From positions 1 through 31,573 of IMG/VR virus record IMGVR_UViG_3300035698_009068: a DNA stretch of 31,573 nucleotides, one strand, 5' to 3'. The notes beneath the pieces are model-generated. The model was given only the letters and a program-made list of their open reading frames with translations. It was not told where the DNA came from and did no database searches. The translations under genes were made by a program, and so were the position numbers. Source of the DNA: a virus. Below are positions 1 through 7,483 of the stretch, one piece after another; positions within the stretch are counted from its first letter, which is position 1, and each line of letters opens with the position of its first letter.

Positions 1-68
1 ACAGGCTTCTGTCCTTTTAATAATTGGTAGTTGATTAGGTTTCTTACGAGATAATATTTGGTAGCCAT
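1..68 (-). CDS. Unknown protein, N-terminal fragment (cut by window edge)
   Basis: An ATG at 68-66 on the minus strand opens a frame that runs off the window and begins MATKYYLVRNLINYQ. It sits 16 bases downstream of the SNF2 helicase stop. Its start is preceded by AGAAAGGACAAG, the same box found before three other genes of this operon, and this is the main support. About 22 codons are visible, too few to assign a family. Confidence 0.6.
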   Translation of the reverse strand, partial: MATKYYLVRNLINYQLLKGQKP

Positions 69-84
69 AATACACTTGTCCTTT

Positions 85-1446
85 CTAAGAAGCTTTTTTC
101 ATAAGCTTCTCAACGTCTTTATAAATATTTAATTTATCACCTTTCGTTTTTCCGTCTAATATATCTGAAACAACTTCTTGTTTCTTTTGTAACACTTCAC
201 ATAAGTATTCTTCAATCGTACCCTTGGCAACGAGATAATAGATAACAGCAGCGTTCAATTGACCCATCCGGTGTATTCTATCTTCCGCTTGCGTATGGTT
301 GCCTGGTGTCCAATCTAATTCGAAAAAAGCTAACGTACTGGCGGCAGTTAACGTAAGCCCAACGCCAGCAGCTTTAATATTACCGATGAAAAGTCTTTTG
401 TTTTTATTGTTTTGAAAAGCATACACTGCTTTCTTTCGTTTTATTCCGGTTACGCTTCCGTCCACAATCACGCTTATTTTTTTATATCGTTTGTGTAGCT
501 TTCGGATAATATTTTTATGGATACCAAACAAAACTAATTTTTCATCGGATTCTTCCAAGAAGTTATCAATCCAATCCATTACAGCTTTTGTTTTGAGCTC
601 GGCTGCTAGTCTTTTTAGATAACCCATTTGGACTAATCGTTTTGCCTTTTCCGCTTTCTTAGCTTTGGTGATAGATTTTTTGGAGAGCCATTTTATAAAA
701 TCTGTACTTGCTTCTTTATATTCTTTTTTGCGTTCAATATCTAAAGGAACAACTTGTCTGGTCTTGTCGGGTAGTTCCTTCAGTACGTCTTTCTTCAATC
801 GTCTTATCATCATGGTGTTATTAAGCTTTCGGTGGAGTTCTTTAATGTTACAGGCCCCACTATAATCCCAACCCCAATTATTCCATTTTGGTAAGCAATA
901 TCTGTCCGCAAATCTTATGAAGGACCTGTATTCTTTGGGATGTAGAATATTTAGGATAGGCCACAGTTCGGATGGACATTTGACCAAAGGAGTTCCGCTG
1001 ATTGCTATGATGTTCTTTATTTTCCTTGATAACTTTTTAACCTCTTTTGTTCTTATCGCTTTTCTTGACTTCAAGTAATGACATTCATCGAGTATGAGTA
1101 TTTGTGGTTTTAACTTTTTAAGGTATGGAGCCCAAAATTGTAATATCTCGTAGTTGATAATTATAATCGGATGCTTGCCTAATAATCCTTTTTTTGGGGG
1201 ACGTTGGCCTTGTAAAATATCACAACGAGCTTTTAGAACGTCATGGATAAAAATTTCCCACATCCATTTTAGAAAAGCAGGACAGACAATTACAATCGGT
1301 CTTTTTTCGGGATGTTTTAATACCCACAATAGAGCTTCTACCGTCTTGCCTAAGCCCATTTCATCGGCTAACAAGGCCCTTCCTTTGAAGTGTTCTATTT
1401 TCCGAACTGCTTTTTGTTGGAATGGAATTTTTTTAATTTTAGTCAT
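85..1446 (-). CDS. SNF2-family DEAD/H-box helicase
   Basis: A 453-aa superfamily 2 ATPase of the SNF2/SMARCAL1-like type found in many phages. Visible motifs in order are motif I DEMGLGKT (28-35), motif II DECH (120-123), motif III SGTP (150-153), motif V GVGLTLTAAS (361-370) and motif VI DRIHRMGQ (389-396). All core motifs are intact, so ATP-driven DNA translocation or remodelling is likely, probably in phage replication, recombination or repair. No accessory DNA-binding or nuclease domain is seen. The start overlaps the end of the sigma-like gene by 8 bases and has an AAGGAC site 9 bases upstream, which suggests translational coupling. It ends in TAG, so TAG acts as a stop in this genome. 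Family is confident; the exact role is inferred. Confidence 0.93.
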   Translation of the reverse strand: MTKIKKIPFQQKAVRKIEHFKGRALLADEMGLGKTVEALLWVLKHPEKRPIVIVCPAFLKWMWEIFIHDVLKARCDILQGQRPPKKGLLGKHPIIIINYEILQFWAPYLKKLKPQILILDECHYLKSRKAIRTKEVKKLSRKIKNIIAISGTPLVKCPSELWPILNILHPKEYRSFIRFADRYCLPKWNNWGWDYSGACNIKELHRKLNNTMMIRRLKKDVLKELPDKTRQVVPLDIERKKEYKEASTDFIKWLSKKSITKAKKAEKAKRLVQMGYLKRLAAELKTKAVMDWIDNFLEESDEKLVLFGIHKNIIRKLHKRYKKISVIVDGSVTGIKRKKAVYAFQNNKNKRLFIGNIKAAGVGLTLTAASTLAFFELDWTPGNHTQAEDRIHRMGQLNAAVIYYLVAKGTIEEYLCEVLQKKQEVVSDILDGKTKGDKLNIYKDVEKLMKKAS

Positions 1447-1936
1447 TTAATAAAGTCCTTATATCTGAATATGATTCTTTAATTCTTCTGGCTGTCCATC
1501 CTAATTGTTTAAGATGTTTTTTAATGGCTGTACGCATAAGGTACGATGTAGGCCTCAAGAGAGAGGTAGGTGGGTTCCATATTAATTGTACGACTTGTTT
1601 GGCATCGTCGCTGATCGAGTCTAAAAACTCCTCAGCGGAAAAGAAGTGTTGAGGATCCATCGTGTCTGTTATTTCTTCGTTGTTTTTTATAATACTTGCC
1701 TTACATCTTTTCTTAATAAAAGTAAGCAATCCGGTTTTTACATACAATCCTACCCAAGTGGAGAGAGTGCCTTTATCCTTGGTGTAGTGGTTGAATCCTT
1801 TGACGAACAAAAGATTGGCCTGGGCTTGTACGTCTTCAAAATCAATACGAGTTCGTTGGGATTGATCCCACGCAATTTTATTAATAAGCTTTTCAACTTT
1901 TGTGTACGCTGTTTCGATTGTAAGTGTTGTTTCCAT
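1439..1936 (-). CDS. Sigma-70-like RNA polymerase sigma factor (region 2 type)
   Basis: A 165-aa protein. Residues about 32-76 fit sigma-70 region 2: an acidic-aromatic IDFEDVQAQANLLFVKGF stretch, then YTKDKGTLSTWV, then a basic KKR helix, as in the D-E-D-L-x-Q-E / FSTW signature of ECF and phage sigma factors. The C-terminal part (LGWTARRIKESYSDIRTLL) could be a short region-4-like helix pair, but it is weak. If functional it would direct host RNA polymerase to phage promoters. It lies between an HTH regulator and a helicase in one transcription unit, which fits a regulatory role. The ribosome binding site is poor (AAGAAAGTAATAAA). It could instead be a sigma-like DNA-binding protein that does not bind polymerase. 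Confidence 0.65.
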   Translation of the reverse strand: METTLTIETAYTKVEKLINKIAWDQSQRTRIDFEDVQAQANLLFVKGFNHYTKDKGTLSTWVGLYVKTGLLTFIKKRCKASIIKNNEEITDTMDPQHFFSAEEFLDSISDDAKQVVQLIWNPPTSLLRPTSYLMRTAIKKHLKQLGWTARRIKESYSDIRTLLND

Positions 1937-1940
1937 TTTA

Positions 1941-2135
1941 TTACTTTCTTGGTAAAGAGTTTAAGGTATCAAAAAGCTTTTCTAAAATAGCGGTTGTCAT
2001 TTCGGATTCACCCCTTATGAATTTGTAAATTGTATCGGGATGAACATCCGCCATTCGGGATAACTTTGAGATGCTAATTTGTTTAGCTTCTAATAATGTT
2101 TTGAGTTCATGTCTATAGTCTTTTGATTGCTCCAT
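1941..2135 (-). CDS. XRE/Cro-like helix-turn-helix regulator
   Basis: A 64-aa protein consisting of one HTH_3-type domain. ISISKLSRMADVHPDTIYKF is a clear helix-turn-helix followed by IRGESEMT and LEKLFDTLNSLP, the normal layout of XRE/Cro repressors. A longer reading frame starts at 2174 with MPLVYLKHRKG, but that would overlap the upstream gene. The ATG at 2135 has a strong AGAAAGGGG site 7 bases before it, and I chose it for that reason. It probably controls the divergent control region or switches early and late transcription; the target is not shown by the sequence. Confidence 0.85.
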   Translation of the reverse strand: MEQSKDYRHELKTLLEAKQISISKLSRMADVHPDTIYKFIRGESEMTTAILEKLFDTLNSLPRK

Positions 2136-2148
2136 CACAATCCCCTTT

Positions 2149-2865
2149 CTATGTTTTAAGTAAACGAGCGGCAACGGCTCTGGGATTGCCGCCTACAATA
2201 GCTATTATTTTTTTAACATCTTCTAAAGAATAAGTTCCGCTGATAATGTCCAACGTATATAAATTGTCTTCTATTTTTTCTTGAACGTCTTTTACTACTG
2301 AAAAGTGAAGCTTGAAATCATCAGAACTTTGATAAGAAAAAATCACTTGACTCCATTGGGATTTATTTAATGTCACTCCCAGTTCTTCTGTAATATCTTC
2401 GTAGTGTTGTGTCTCTCTGGCTTTTTTCGCTTCCAGTAGTTTGATACATATGGCTTCCCTTTCTGCGTTCTCCAATGAAGCTTCGATCATTAAAATTATT
2501 TTGTCGGCTATTTTTTCTACGCACAGTGATCGTATCTTTCTGGGATAGTCAGCTGCGGTGGTATAACCTTCTACACGTTGGGGCGTTTCAATCCACGCCA
2601 TATACTTTCCTGTATGGTTTATCCAACTGACGTTTATTCGTATAGTGACACCCTGATGAACGTCCGTGACAAGAAGATAGTTCGGTGTGGCTACCTTACC
2701 AAGTCCGTATAAACGTTTCACCTCTTCATTCGTATCATCAGAACGATAGCATGCGGAACCGTCGAACCGCTCTCTCATAATAAGTTCTTTTTGTAACATT
2801 ACTATAGGAATTTCATCCCAAGGAGTGTTATAAGCAGCAACTATTCTTTTGGGTTTTGTAAACAT
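2149..2865 (-). CDS. Hypothetical phage protein, 238 aa
   Basis: Not recognised. The protein is soluble, with no signal peptide or membrane segment. The N-terminal half is beta-rich with a run TIRINVSWINHTGKYMAWIE. A helical, charged middle (residues about 112-160) is rich in Glu/Lys/Ala, and the C-terminus ends with a small helical pair, SLEDVKKIIAIVGGNPRAVAARLL, that looks like an interaction or nucleic-acid-binding helix. The start carries the operon's AAAGGACAAG box. It lies between the vWA protein and the HTH regulator, so it is probably expressed with them. Real gene, function unknown. Confidence 0.8.
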   Translation of the reverse strand: MFTKPKRIVAAYNTPWDEIPIVMLQKELIMRERFDGSACYRSDDTNEEVKRLYGLGKVATPNYLLVTDVHQGVTIRINVSWINHTGKYMAWIETPQRVEGYTTAADYPRKIRSLCVEKIADKIILMIEASLENAEREAICIKLLEAKKARETQHYEDITEELGVTLNKSQWSQVIFSYQSSDDFKLHFSVVKDVQEKIEDNLYTLDIISGTYSLEDVKKIIAIVGGNPRAVAARLLKT

Positions 2866-2877
2866 GATTCTTGTCCT

Positions 2878-2967
2878 TTATAGTAAATGTTTAAAGAAAA
2901 ACCAAATGATATTTTGAAACCAATTAAAATTATGACCGTCCCAATCTTCTATTCTTTTATCGTCCAT
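2878..2967 (-). CDS. Possible 29-aa small protein
   Basis: A short frame between two operon genes encodes MDDKRIEDWDGHNFNWFQ followed by a very aromatic-hydrophobic tail, NIIWFFFKHLL. An AAGGA site lies 5 bases before the ATG, and the frame ends 12 bases before the next gene. An acidic head with a Trp/Phe-rich end suggests a membrane-contacting micropeptide, but the length gives little statistical support. It could be only a spacer. Confidence 0.35.
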   Translation of the reverse strand: MDDKRIEDWDGHNFNWFQNIIWFFFKHLL

Positions 2968-2988
2968 AATATTCCTTCATTAGTACGG

Positions 2989-3023
2989 AACCGTGCCCCA
3001 TTTTTAGGACACGGTTATTTTTT
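2989..3023 (+). terminator. Hairpin with T-run on the plus strand
   Basis: AACCGTG (2989-2995) pairs with CACGGTT (3010-3016), with CC/GG pairing inside and an ATTTTTA loop. On the plus strand it is followed by ATTTTTTTATT, as in an intrinsic terminator. Plus-strand reading is antisense to the genes here, so it could stop antisense transcripts. In the minus direction the same hairpin sits just after the vWA gene, without a U-run, and may protect or process the mRNA 3' end. Confidence 0.45.
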
Positions 3024-3028
3024 TATTA

Positions 3029-4195
3029 TTAAAATAAAACGGTTTCACCGAATGGGGCCTTGATATCCTTCGTTTGGGTGAGCCACAAGGTAGGATATTC
3101 AGGTTCAACATTCGGGAAGTCGCCATACATATCCGTGAAGTATATTAAACAGGCGGGTGTATAACCTTTTTTGTTAACGTAATCAAACACCGGCTTAAAA
3201 GCAGTACCACCACCACCAATCGGATGAAGTTCCATCGGCATATCGGCTCTGGTAAAGACTTCTTCACCGTGAACTTTTCTATCGCAGTACACCACTCGTA
3301 TCGTCGTATCGTAATCACCCAAAACCGCTGAAGCTTCAGAAGCAAATTCGTTCAAAGCTTTAATATCTATGCTACCAGAAGTATCAATCGCAATTACTAT
3401 TTCAGGTAGTTCTTCACTAATTAAACTTGGAAGAACAAAACCGCTGCTAAGGTAACGACGATTGGGAGTTGTCCAGTCGTAATCATTCTTAGCAGTCTTT
3501 TCTACGAAGTTACGCAGTAAGATATACCAAGGAGTTTTTGGGTCCAAAATATCACCGAGTTGGCGTTTAAGAGTTCCAGGTAAAGTTCCTTTAGAAACAC
3601 TTATCGCTTGGGCAACCGCACCCTTCCAATCTTCTTTAATTTCTTTCTCAGTTTTCTTATCTTTAGCAGGAATCATCCCGCCACATTTACCAGGGTCAAT
3701 ATCCTTTTGTTTTTCGCCACCAGAGTTCGATTGTCCCTGACTTTCTTCTCCGTCCTGGCCTTGGCCCTGGCCCTTACCAGACTTTTGCTTAGCGTTGTCG
3801 CAGGGCAGCGTACTATAAATTTCTTCCGCAGCCATATTATCGTAGGCAACATTCCGCAGTTTGCCTTCCGGAAGGGTGAACCCAGCCTTTTCCAGTTCGC
3901 CATTAATAGAATAATCGGTAGCCATATTCCATCGTCTCATATCCCTGTCACCTTTACGCCAAAGGTTGCCCATAGCTATGTGAAGAACTTCGTGAGCTAG
4001 TACGCCAATCGTTTCACGCATTGTTAGGTTATCAATAAATTTAGGAGCATAGAAAAGAGTCACACCGTCCACAGCAGCGGTTTCAATTTCGGGCATCTCA
4101 ACAATTTTTAATTTCAAAGCCAAACTTCCAAAGAATGGCTGGTCCAGTATTAAGCTTGTTCGGGCCTTGATAATTTTTTTCATCGACTCGCTCAT
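3029..4195 (-). CDS. vWA-like protein with metallopeptidase motif (COG3864/DUF2201 type)
   Basis: A 388-aa protein with two parts. The N-terminal part carries a zinc-metalloprotease-like HExxH motif (HEVLH, 68-72) and a later D94 in the MATDYSIN segment. A low-complexity Gln/Gly/Ser/Lys linker (about 136-170) leads to a C-terminal von Willebrand A-like domain with the metal-binding DTSGS motif (271-275), a GGGGTAF segment carrying the second MIDAS Thr, and a late YFTDMYGD Asp. This architecture is known from predicted metal-dependent peptidases encoded beside MoxR ATPases. The MoxR partner is directly upstream in the operon (41-base gap). It probably works as the vWA adaptor of that ATPase in remodelling a protein complex; the substrate is unknown. 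The start has a TAGGAT site. Confidence 0.85.
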   Translation of the reverse strand: MSESMKKIIKARTSLILDQPFFGSLALKLKIVEMPEIETAAVDGVTLFYAPKFIDNLTMRETIGVLAHEVLHIAMGNLWRKGDRDMRRWNMATDYSINGELEKAGFTLPEGKLRNVAYDNMAAEEIYSTLPCDNAKQKSGKGQGQGQDGEESQGQSNSGGEKQKDIDPGKCGGMIPAKDKKTEKEIKEDWKGAVAQAISVSKGTLPGTLKRQLGDILDPKTPWYILLRNFVEKTAKNDYDWTTPNRRYLSSGFVLPSLISEELPEIVIAIDTSGSIDIKALNEFASEASAVLGDYDTTIRVVYCDRKVHGEEVFTRADMPMELHPIGGGGTAFKPVFDYVNKKGYTPACLIYFTDMYGDFPNVEPEYPTLWLTQTKDIKAPFGETVLF

Positions 4196-4236
4196 AATAT
4201 CCTACTTTCTTTTTTTAAGGTTTAAGGTTTTAAGAT

Positions 4237-5223
4237 TTACAGAAGAACTTCTTGGTGTTTCGCAGCCCAACCGATGAAGCTTTTGGAGTTTGTTATTTTC
4301 GGTTCTTTTCGAATCATGTCCCGAACTAACAACACGCTAAAGTCAGCGGGTAAACGGTTTCCATAGATAAAAATTCTGTCCGCATTATCTTCCGTGGCCT
4401 TATTGACCAAAGCCGCAACAACCGCATACATCGCAGCTGGGTCAGTCGGTACTATCGTATTTTCAGGATCCAACATCAGGGCAGCGATATTCGGCAAGTT
4501 CTTATATACCTTCAAAAATCCGACAAGCTCAGCCGCAGCCCCTTCACCAATCGCACCCGCTAACATTTCCATACTCGTGATACCAGCGTTTAACAGTTTA
4601 CCAGCAAACGCAATCGTTCTGGGGGAAGGATGGTTTACGATGTCCGCAGTCGCATCACCCGAATTTAATAAAGCAGGACGGAAGTGAATGAACCCGATCA
4701 ACTCGGCTGGCATATTATTCACAATCGCCCATTCAATCCAGTTATCCGAATCAGCTTCAAGTTCTACGATAGAAGCGAAACGAGATTTCACAGGTTCCAG
4801 TATTCCTGTGACGCCAGCTCTATCTTGTCGACGGTTCGTGGCGGCTATAAAAACGACTTTGTCGCTTATTTTGTGACCGTTGACCTGTCTCGCCAAAATT
4901 AACTGTATCGCAGCAGCTTGAACGACCGCAGGAGCCTGGCCCAGATCATCGAGAAAAGCTATGGTAGGTTTTTTAGCTTCGATAAGAAGTCTCAAATCAC
5001 CGAATGGCAGGAACTCTGCTTTACCATCCACTATACCAGGAAGGCCCTTAAAATCGGTAGGGTCCGAAACAACCGGATGGGAAACAATAAGGTTCATTTT
5101 TAATTCTTTCGCAGCTTGAGCTACGATGTCTGACTTGCCAATCCCTGGGGCACCTTTAATAAGGATAGGAAGCTGGGCCGATAAAGCTTTGACCAGTTCG
5201 TTTTTGAGTTCTTTGATATTCAT
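4237..5223 (-). CDS. MoxR-type AAA+ ATPase
   Basis: A 328-aa AAA+ ATPase. Walker A is GAPGIGKS (24-31), Walker B is AFLDDLG (D92, D93), and the sensor-1 strand is VFIAATNR (N130); the downstream ESR/arginine-finger region includes GILEPVKSRF. This is the MoxR/dynein-like family that normally works with a vWA-domain partner as a chaperone for complex assembly or cofactor insertion. The genes on both sides (DUF3150-like and vWA) form the typical triad. The start carries the CGAAAGGACAAGAACT box seen at the first gene of the operon. A perfect 9-bp hairpin lies in the gap before it. Confidence 0.92.
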   Translation of the reverse strand: MNIKELKNELVKALSAQLPILIKGAPGIGKSDIVAQAAKELKMNLIVSHPVVSDPTDFKGLPGIVDGKAEFLPFGDLRLLIEAKKPTIAFLDDLGQAPAVVQAAAIQLILARQVNGHKISDKVVFIAATNRRQDRAGVTGILEPVKSRFASIVELEADSDNWIEWAIVNNMPAELIGFIHFRPALLNSGDATADIVNHPSPRTIAFAGKLLNAGITSMEMLAGAIGEGAAAELVGFLKVYKNLPNIAALMLDPENTIVPTDPAAMYAVVAALVNKATEDNADRIFIYGNRLPADFSVLLVRDMIRKEPKITNSKSFIGWAAKHQEVLL

Positions 5224-5273
5224 AGTTCTTGTCCTTTCGAAAAAAAGTAAAAATTAATAAAACACTTGGGATG

Positions 5274-5295
5274 GGACGGTTGCCACCAACCGTCC
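5274..5295 (-). promoter_or_regulatory. Intercistronic hairpin between DUF3150-like and MoxR genes
   Basis: GGACGGTTG (5274-5282) is perfectly complementary to CAACCGTCC (5287-5295) around a 4-base loop. In the minus-strand mRNA it follows the first operon stop by about 13 bases. AAGTGTTTTATTAATTTTTAC comes after it, then a T-run about 25 bases away. It may be a partial terminator or RNA-processing site that sets different levels of the two proteins. Confidence 0.6.
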
Positions 5296-5308
5296 ACACC
5301 CGAACGTT

Positions 5309-6157
5309 TTACATTCCATATCCTTTCATCGTGTCTAAAACATCCTTTGCCGCTTTGGCTGCGTTCTTGCGTTCCTTGTCATCCTCTCGCAGTTCGTTAG
5401 GTTTCAAACTCGTGAGGTTTTTTATAACGTCTTTACGAACTGTCTCCAAATTCGTGTCGTCCGTAATATTTAGCTTGGGAAGAAGTTCGCAAAAGTCTTT
5501 CAAGTTATCGAACAGCGAGTCACGGAATACTTTCTTGGGTTCACTCATCGTCGTTTCAATCTTCGTTAACAATTCGGAAAAGCGTGACCAAACATCCGAC
5601 ATCGCTCCATTCATTATAGAATCAATTTCAGAGTTCATTTTCGACTTAATTTCATTAACATCGTCGTCATTCATATCCACACGGAAGTCGCCAACGTCTG
5701 GCAAAGGATATATAGTTTGTCGAATACCGAATTTGTTCTTTAGTTCGAAGGGGCTTGGTAGGTTCGATTCGTTTAACAAGTTCCCCAATCGTTTTTTAGC
5801 ATTCGCCATAATTTCCGGATAGTTCTCAATAAAGTCGTCCACAGCCTCATTGAACTCATTCGTAGCCAATCGCATTTTCGTAGTATAATCCAAAAACATC
5901 TTAGCAGGCAATATTCGACAGCCGTTGTCATCCCACGGCAACGTATAGTTATTATGAATAACCCACATCGCATTTCGTTTACTTTTAACGTTCCGGATAG
6001 CAGATTTTGGAATCATATAAGTCCACCAGGCTCCAGTATCGGCTTCAGCACCTTTTTTAGTCGTGACCTCACTTCCAACGCTTTTGTCTTTCTTACGACC
6101 GCCCCACACAGATACGCTCAATCGTACCAACATCGCTTTTTCATTTAACTTCTTCAT
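5309..6157 (-). CDS. DUF3150-like protein of the MoxR/vWA triad
   Basis: A 282-aa mostly helical, highly charged protein that I match by general pattern to DUF3150, a family of phage and plasmid proteins encoded next to MoxR and vWA genes. Visible hallmarks are an N-terminal MLVRLSVSVWGGRKKDK segment, an aromatic WWTYMIPKSA turn, and the pattern LPWDDNGCRILPAKMF. Long coiled-coil-like helices from about 95 to 280 follow. It is the first gene of the left operon, about 350 bases downstream of the best promoter, and has the AAAGGACAAGAACT box. It probably acts in or on the ATPase complex. Family assignment is moderately sure; molecular function is not known. Confidence 0.75.
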   Translation of the reverse strand: MKKLNEKAMLVRLSVSVWGGRKKDKSVGSEVTTKKGAEADTGAWWTYMIPKSAIRNVKSKRNAMWVIHNNYTLPWDDNGCRILPAKMFLDYTTKMRLATNEFNEAVDDFIENYPEIMANAKKRLGNLLNESNLPSPFELKNKFGIRQTIYPLPDVGDFRVDMNDDDVNEIKSKMNSEIDSIMNGAMSDVWSRFSELLTKIETTMSEPKKVFRDSLFDNLKDFCELLPKLNITDDTNLETVRKDVIKNLTSLKPNELREDDKERKNAAKAAKDVLDTMKGYGM

Positions 6158-6207
6158 AGTTCTTGTCCTTTCGATAAGAGGTAATAAAAAAAAGAGAGTG
6201 AATTAGT

Positions 6208-6231
6208 GGAGATAGTTTTTCAACTATCCCC
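6208..6231 (-). promoter_or_regulatory. Leader hairpin before the left operon
   Basis: GATAGTT (6211-6217) pairs with AACTATC (6222-6228) around a 4-base loop, with extra outer G-C pairs. In the minus-strand transcript it is followed by about 12 bases and then a run of eight U, about 50 bases before the first start codon. It resembles an attenuator or weak terminator in the leader. Confidence 0.45.
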
Positions 6232-6516
6232 TATAAATCATTCTCATTCGACCGTCTTAAAAGCGTGCCCGATTTTTACCGAATAATTTGTCCCGCAATT
6301 CACCGGATGGCGTCCAACTTCTTAATACACTAAAAATCCCATCGCAATTAAAATAGAAAGGTTCTGAGCTATTAACTCTTAGCCGTTAGGACATAACTCC
6401 ACCCAGCCGCACCTAGGTTCTAAACCACTTTTTTTCGAACCCGCATATTATTAACTTATCAAACAACCTCTTAAACCATAAGTATCGTACTATTATAATC
6501 GCACTATTTCAATCCT

Positions 6517-6546
6517 TATATACACTTTTTTTTATTTTTTTTTCAA
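6517..6546 (-). promoter_or_regulatory. Candidate sigma-70-like promoter for the left operon
   Basis: On the minus strand TTGAAA (6546-6541) is separated by 18 bases from TATATA (6522-6517). The spacer is nearly all A. Transcription would begin near 6508 and give a leader of about 350 bases before the 6157 start. It is the best match I saw in the region, but AT-rich DNA produces such matches by chance. Confidence 0.4.
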
Positions 6547-6731
6547 TAATCTTCAAAAACATCCATAATGTATATGTAAGCCAAGATTTTTTCGAAAAAA
6601 AAAGTGAAATTATATAGCTATTTTTATGGTTTTTTTTCTAAGAATAAATTATTTGGATTGGGTTCTAAAGATTATGGGGTTATGGTTTATATTAGATACA
6701 TGTGAAGATTACTGAAAGAAAGGTATAGAAT

Positions 6732-7466
6732 ATGTCGAGAAAAACTGTGTGGAAAGATAAGTTCGTAGTGGAGGCATATCGACTGGCGAGTGGGGGAATG
6801 TCGGAAGCAAAAATTGCGAAAGTATTAGGCATCGCAATTCAAACTTTTGTGAGTTGGGAAAAGAAAAAACCAGCGTTCGCATACGCATTAAAATCGGGAA
6901 GAAGTCAATACAAAACGAACAAAGGAAAAACGATTTCATTTAGAGATTATGTGTACAAAAGATTGACACCTGAATTAAGACGTATATGGCGAAAGATAAA
7001 CAAATTAGATAAAACAAAAAACAACAGAGAAAGAATTGAAGCCATACTATCTAAGAGAGGTAAAAACGTCAGACAACATCTTTTTATATACGCATGGACA
7101 GCAAGTAATTTCTCGTTATCATCCGCATTAAGAAAGGTAAACATATCCAGAAGTACATTTAAGCTATGGTCAGCAAATGACTCAGAGTTCGCAGAATTAA
7201 TAGAGGAAATCAATTGGCATCAAAAGAACTTCTTTGAAGATCATTTAACACAACTCGTTGCCAGGGGCGATACATCCGCAATTATATTCGTTAACAAGAC
7301 TTTTAATAGGGACAGAGGATACAATGAGAAGCTGGAATTGGATATGAACCTTTTCGGAGAGGTTAAACAAAACATTACGAGTGTAGCCAAGATGAATTTA
7401 AGTTTATCAGCCCGCAAGGAATTATTAAAATCAATAAGACAAGACAACCAAGCATCAAAGACTTAA
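6732..7466 (+). CDS. terS: Terminase small subunit-like DNA-binding protein
   Basis: A 244-aa protein directly upstream of the large terminase. It has two helix-turn-helix-like units: MSEAKIAKVLGIAIQTFVSW (about 23-42) and SLSSALRKVNISRSTFKLW (about 126-144). Each is followed by a short charged segment, as in small terminases that recognise the packaging site. The region after the second HTH (FAELIEEINWHQKNFFEDHL, then RGDTSAIIFVNKTFNRDRGY) is the oligomerisation-type segment common in this family, where 'G-D-x-x-A-x-I-F-x-L-K' precedes the C-terminus. A GAAAGAAAGG site lies before the ATG. Function is assigned from motifs and position. Confidence 0.85.
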   Translation: MSRKTVWKDKFVVEAYRLASGGMSEAKIAKVLGIAIQTFVSWEKKKPAFAYALKSGRSQYKTNKGKTISFRDYVYKRLTPELRRIWRKINKLDKTKNNRERIEAILSKRGKNVRQHLFIYAWTASNFSLSSALRKVNISRSTFKLWSANDSEFAELIEEINWHQKNFFEDHLTQLVARGDTSAIIFVNKTFNRDRGYNEKLELDMNLFGEVKQNITSVAKMNLSLSARKELLKSIRQDNQASKT

Positions 7467-7483
7467 CATTCAGCGAGTATGAA

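Larger units (their letters stand above)
6158..6731. promoter_or_regulatory. Divergent control region between left and right operons (574 bases)
   Basis: No credible gene is seen here. The part near the left operon (6158-6500) would be a long 5' leader with several inverted repeats: the 6208-6231 hairpin, GGTTCTAAACC (6416-6426) and a near-perfect palindrome GAGCTATTAACTC (6366-6378) that could be an operator. The sequence GGTTCT occurs at 6360 and again at 6416. The part from 6500 to 6620 is very AT-rich with homopolymer runs and the palindrome TTTTTTCGAAAAAA (6587-6600), which fits a promoter upstream element or a DNA-bending/melting region. Direction of promoters is inferred from gene layout. 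Confidence 0.6.

Noticed and set aside
4394-5103. Plus-strand ORFs opposite the MoxR gene
   Set aside because: They mirror the clearly conserved ATPase coding strand.
6360-6426. Possible tRNA-like fold between the two GGTTCT copies
   Set aside because: No acceptor/D/T arm set could be formed on either strand; only isolated short stems.
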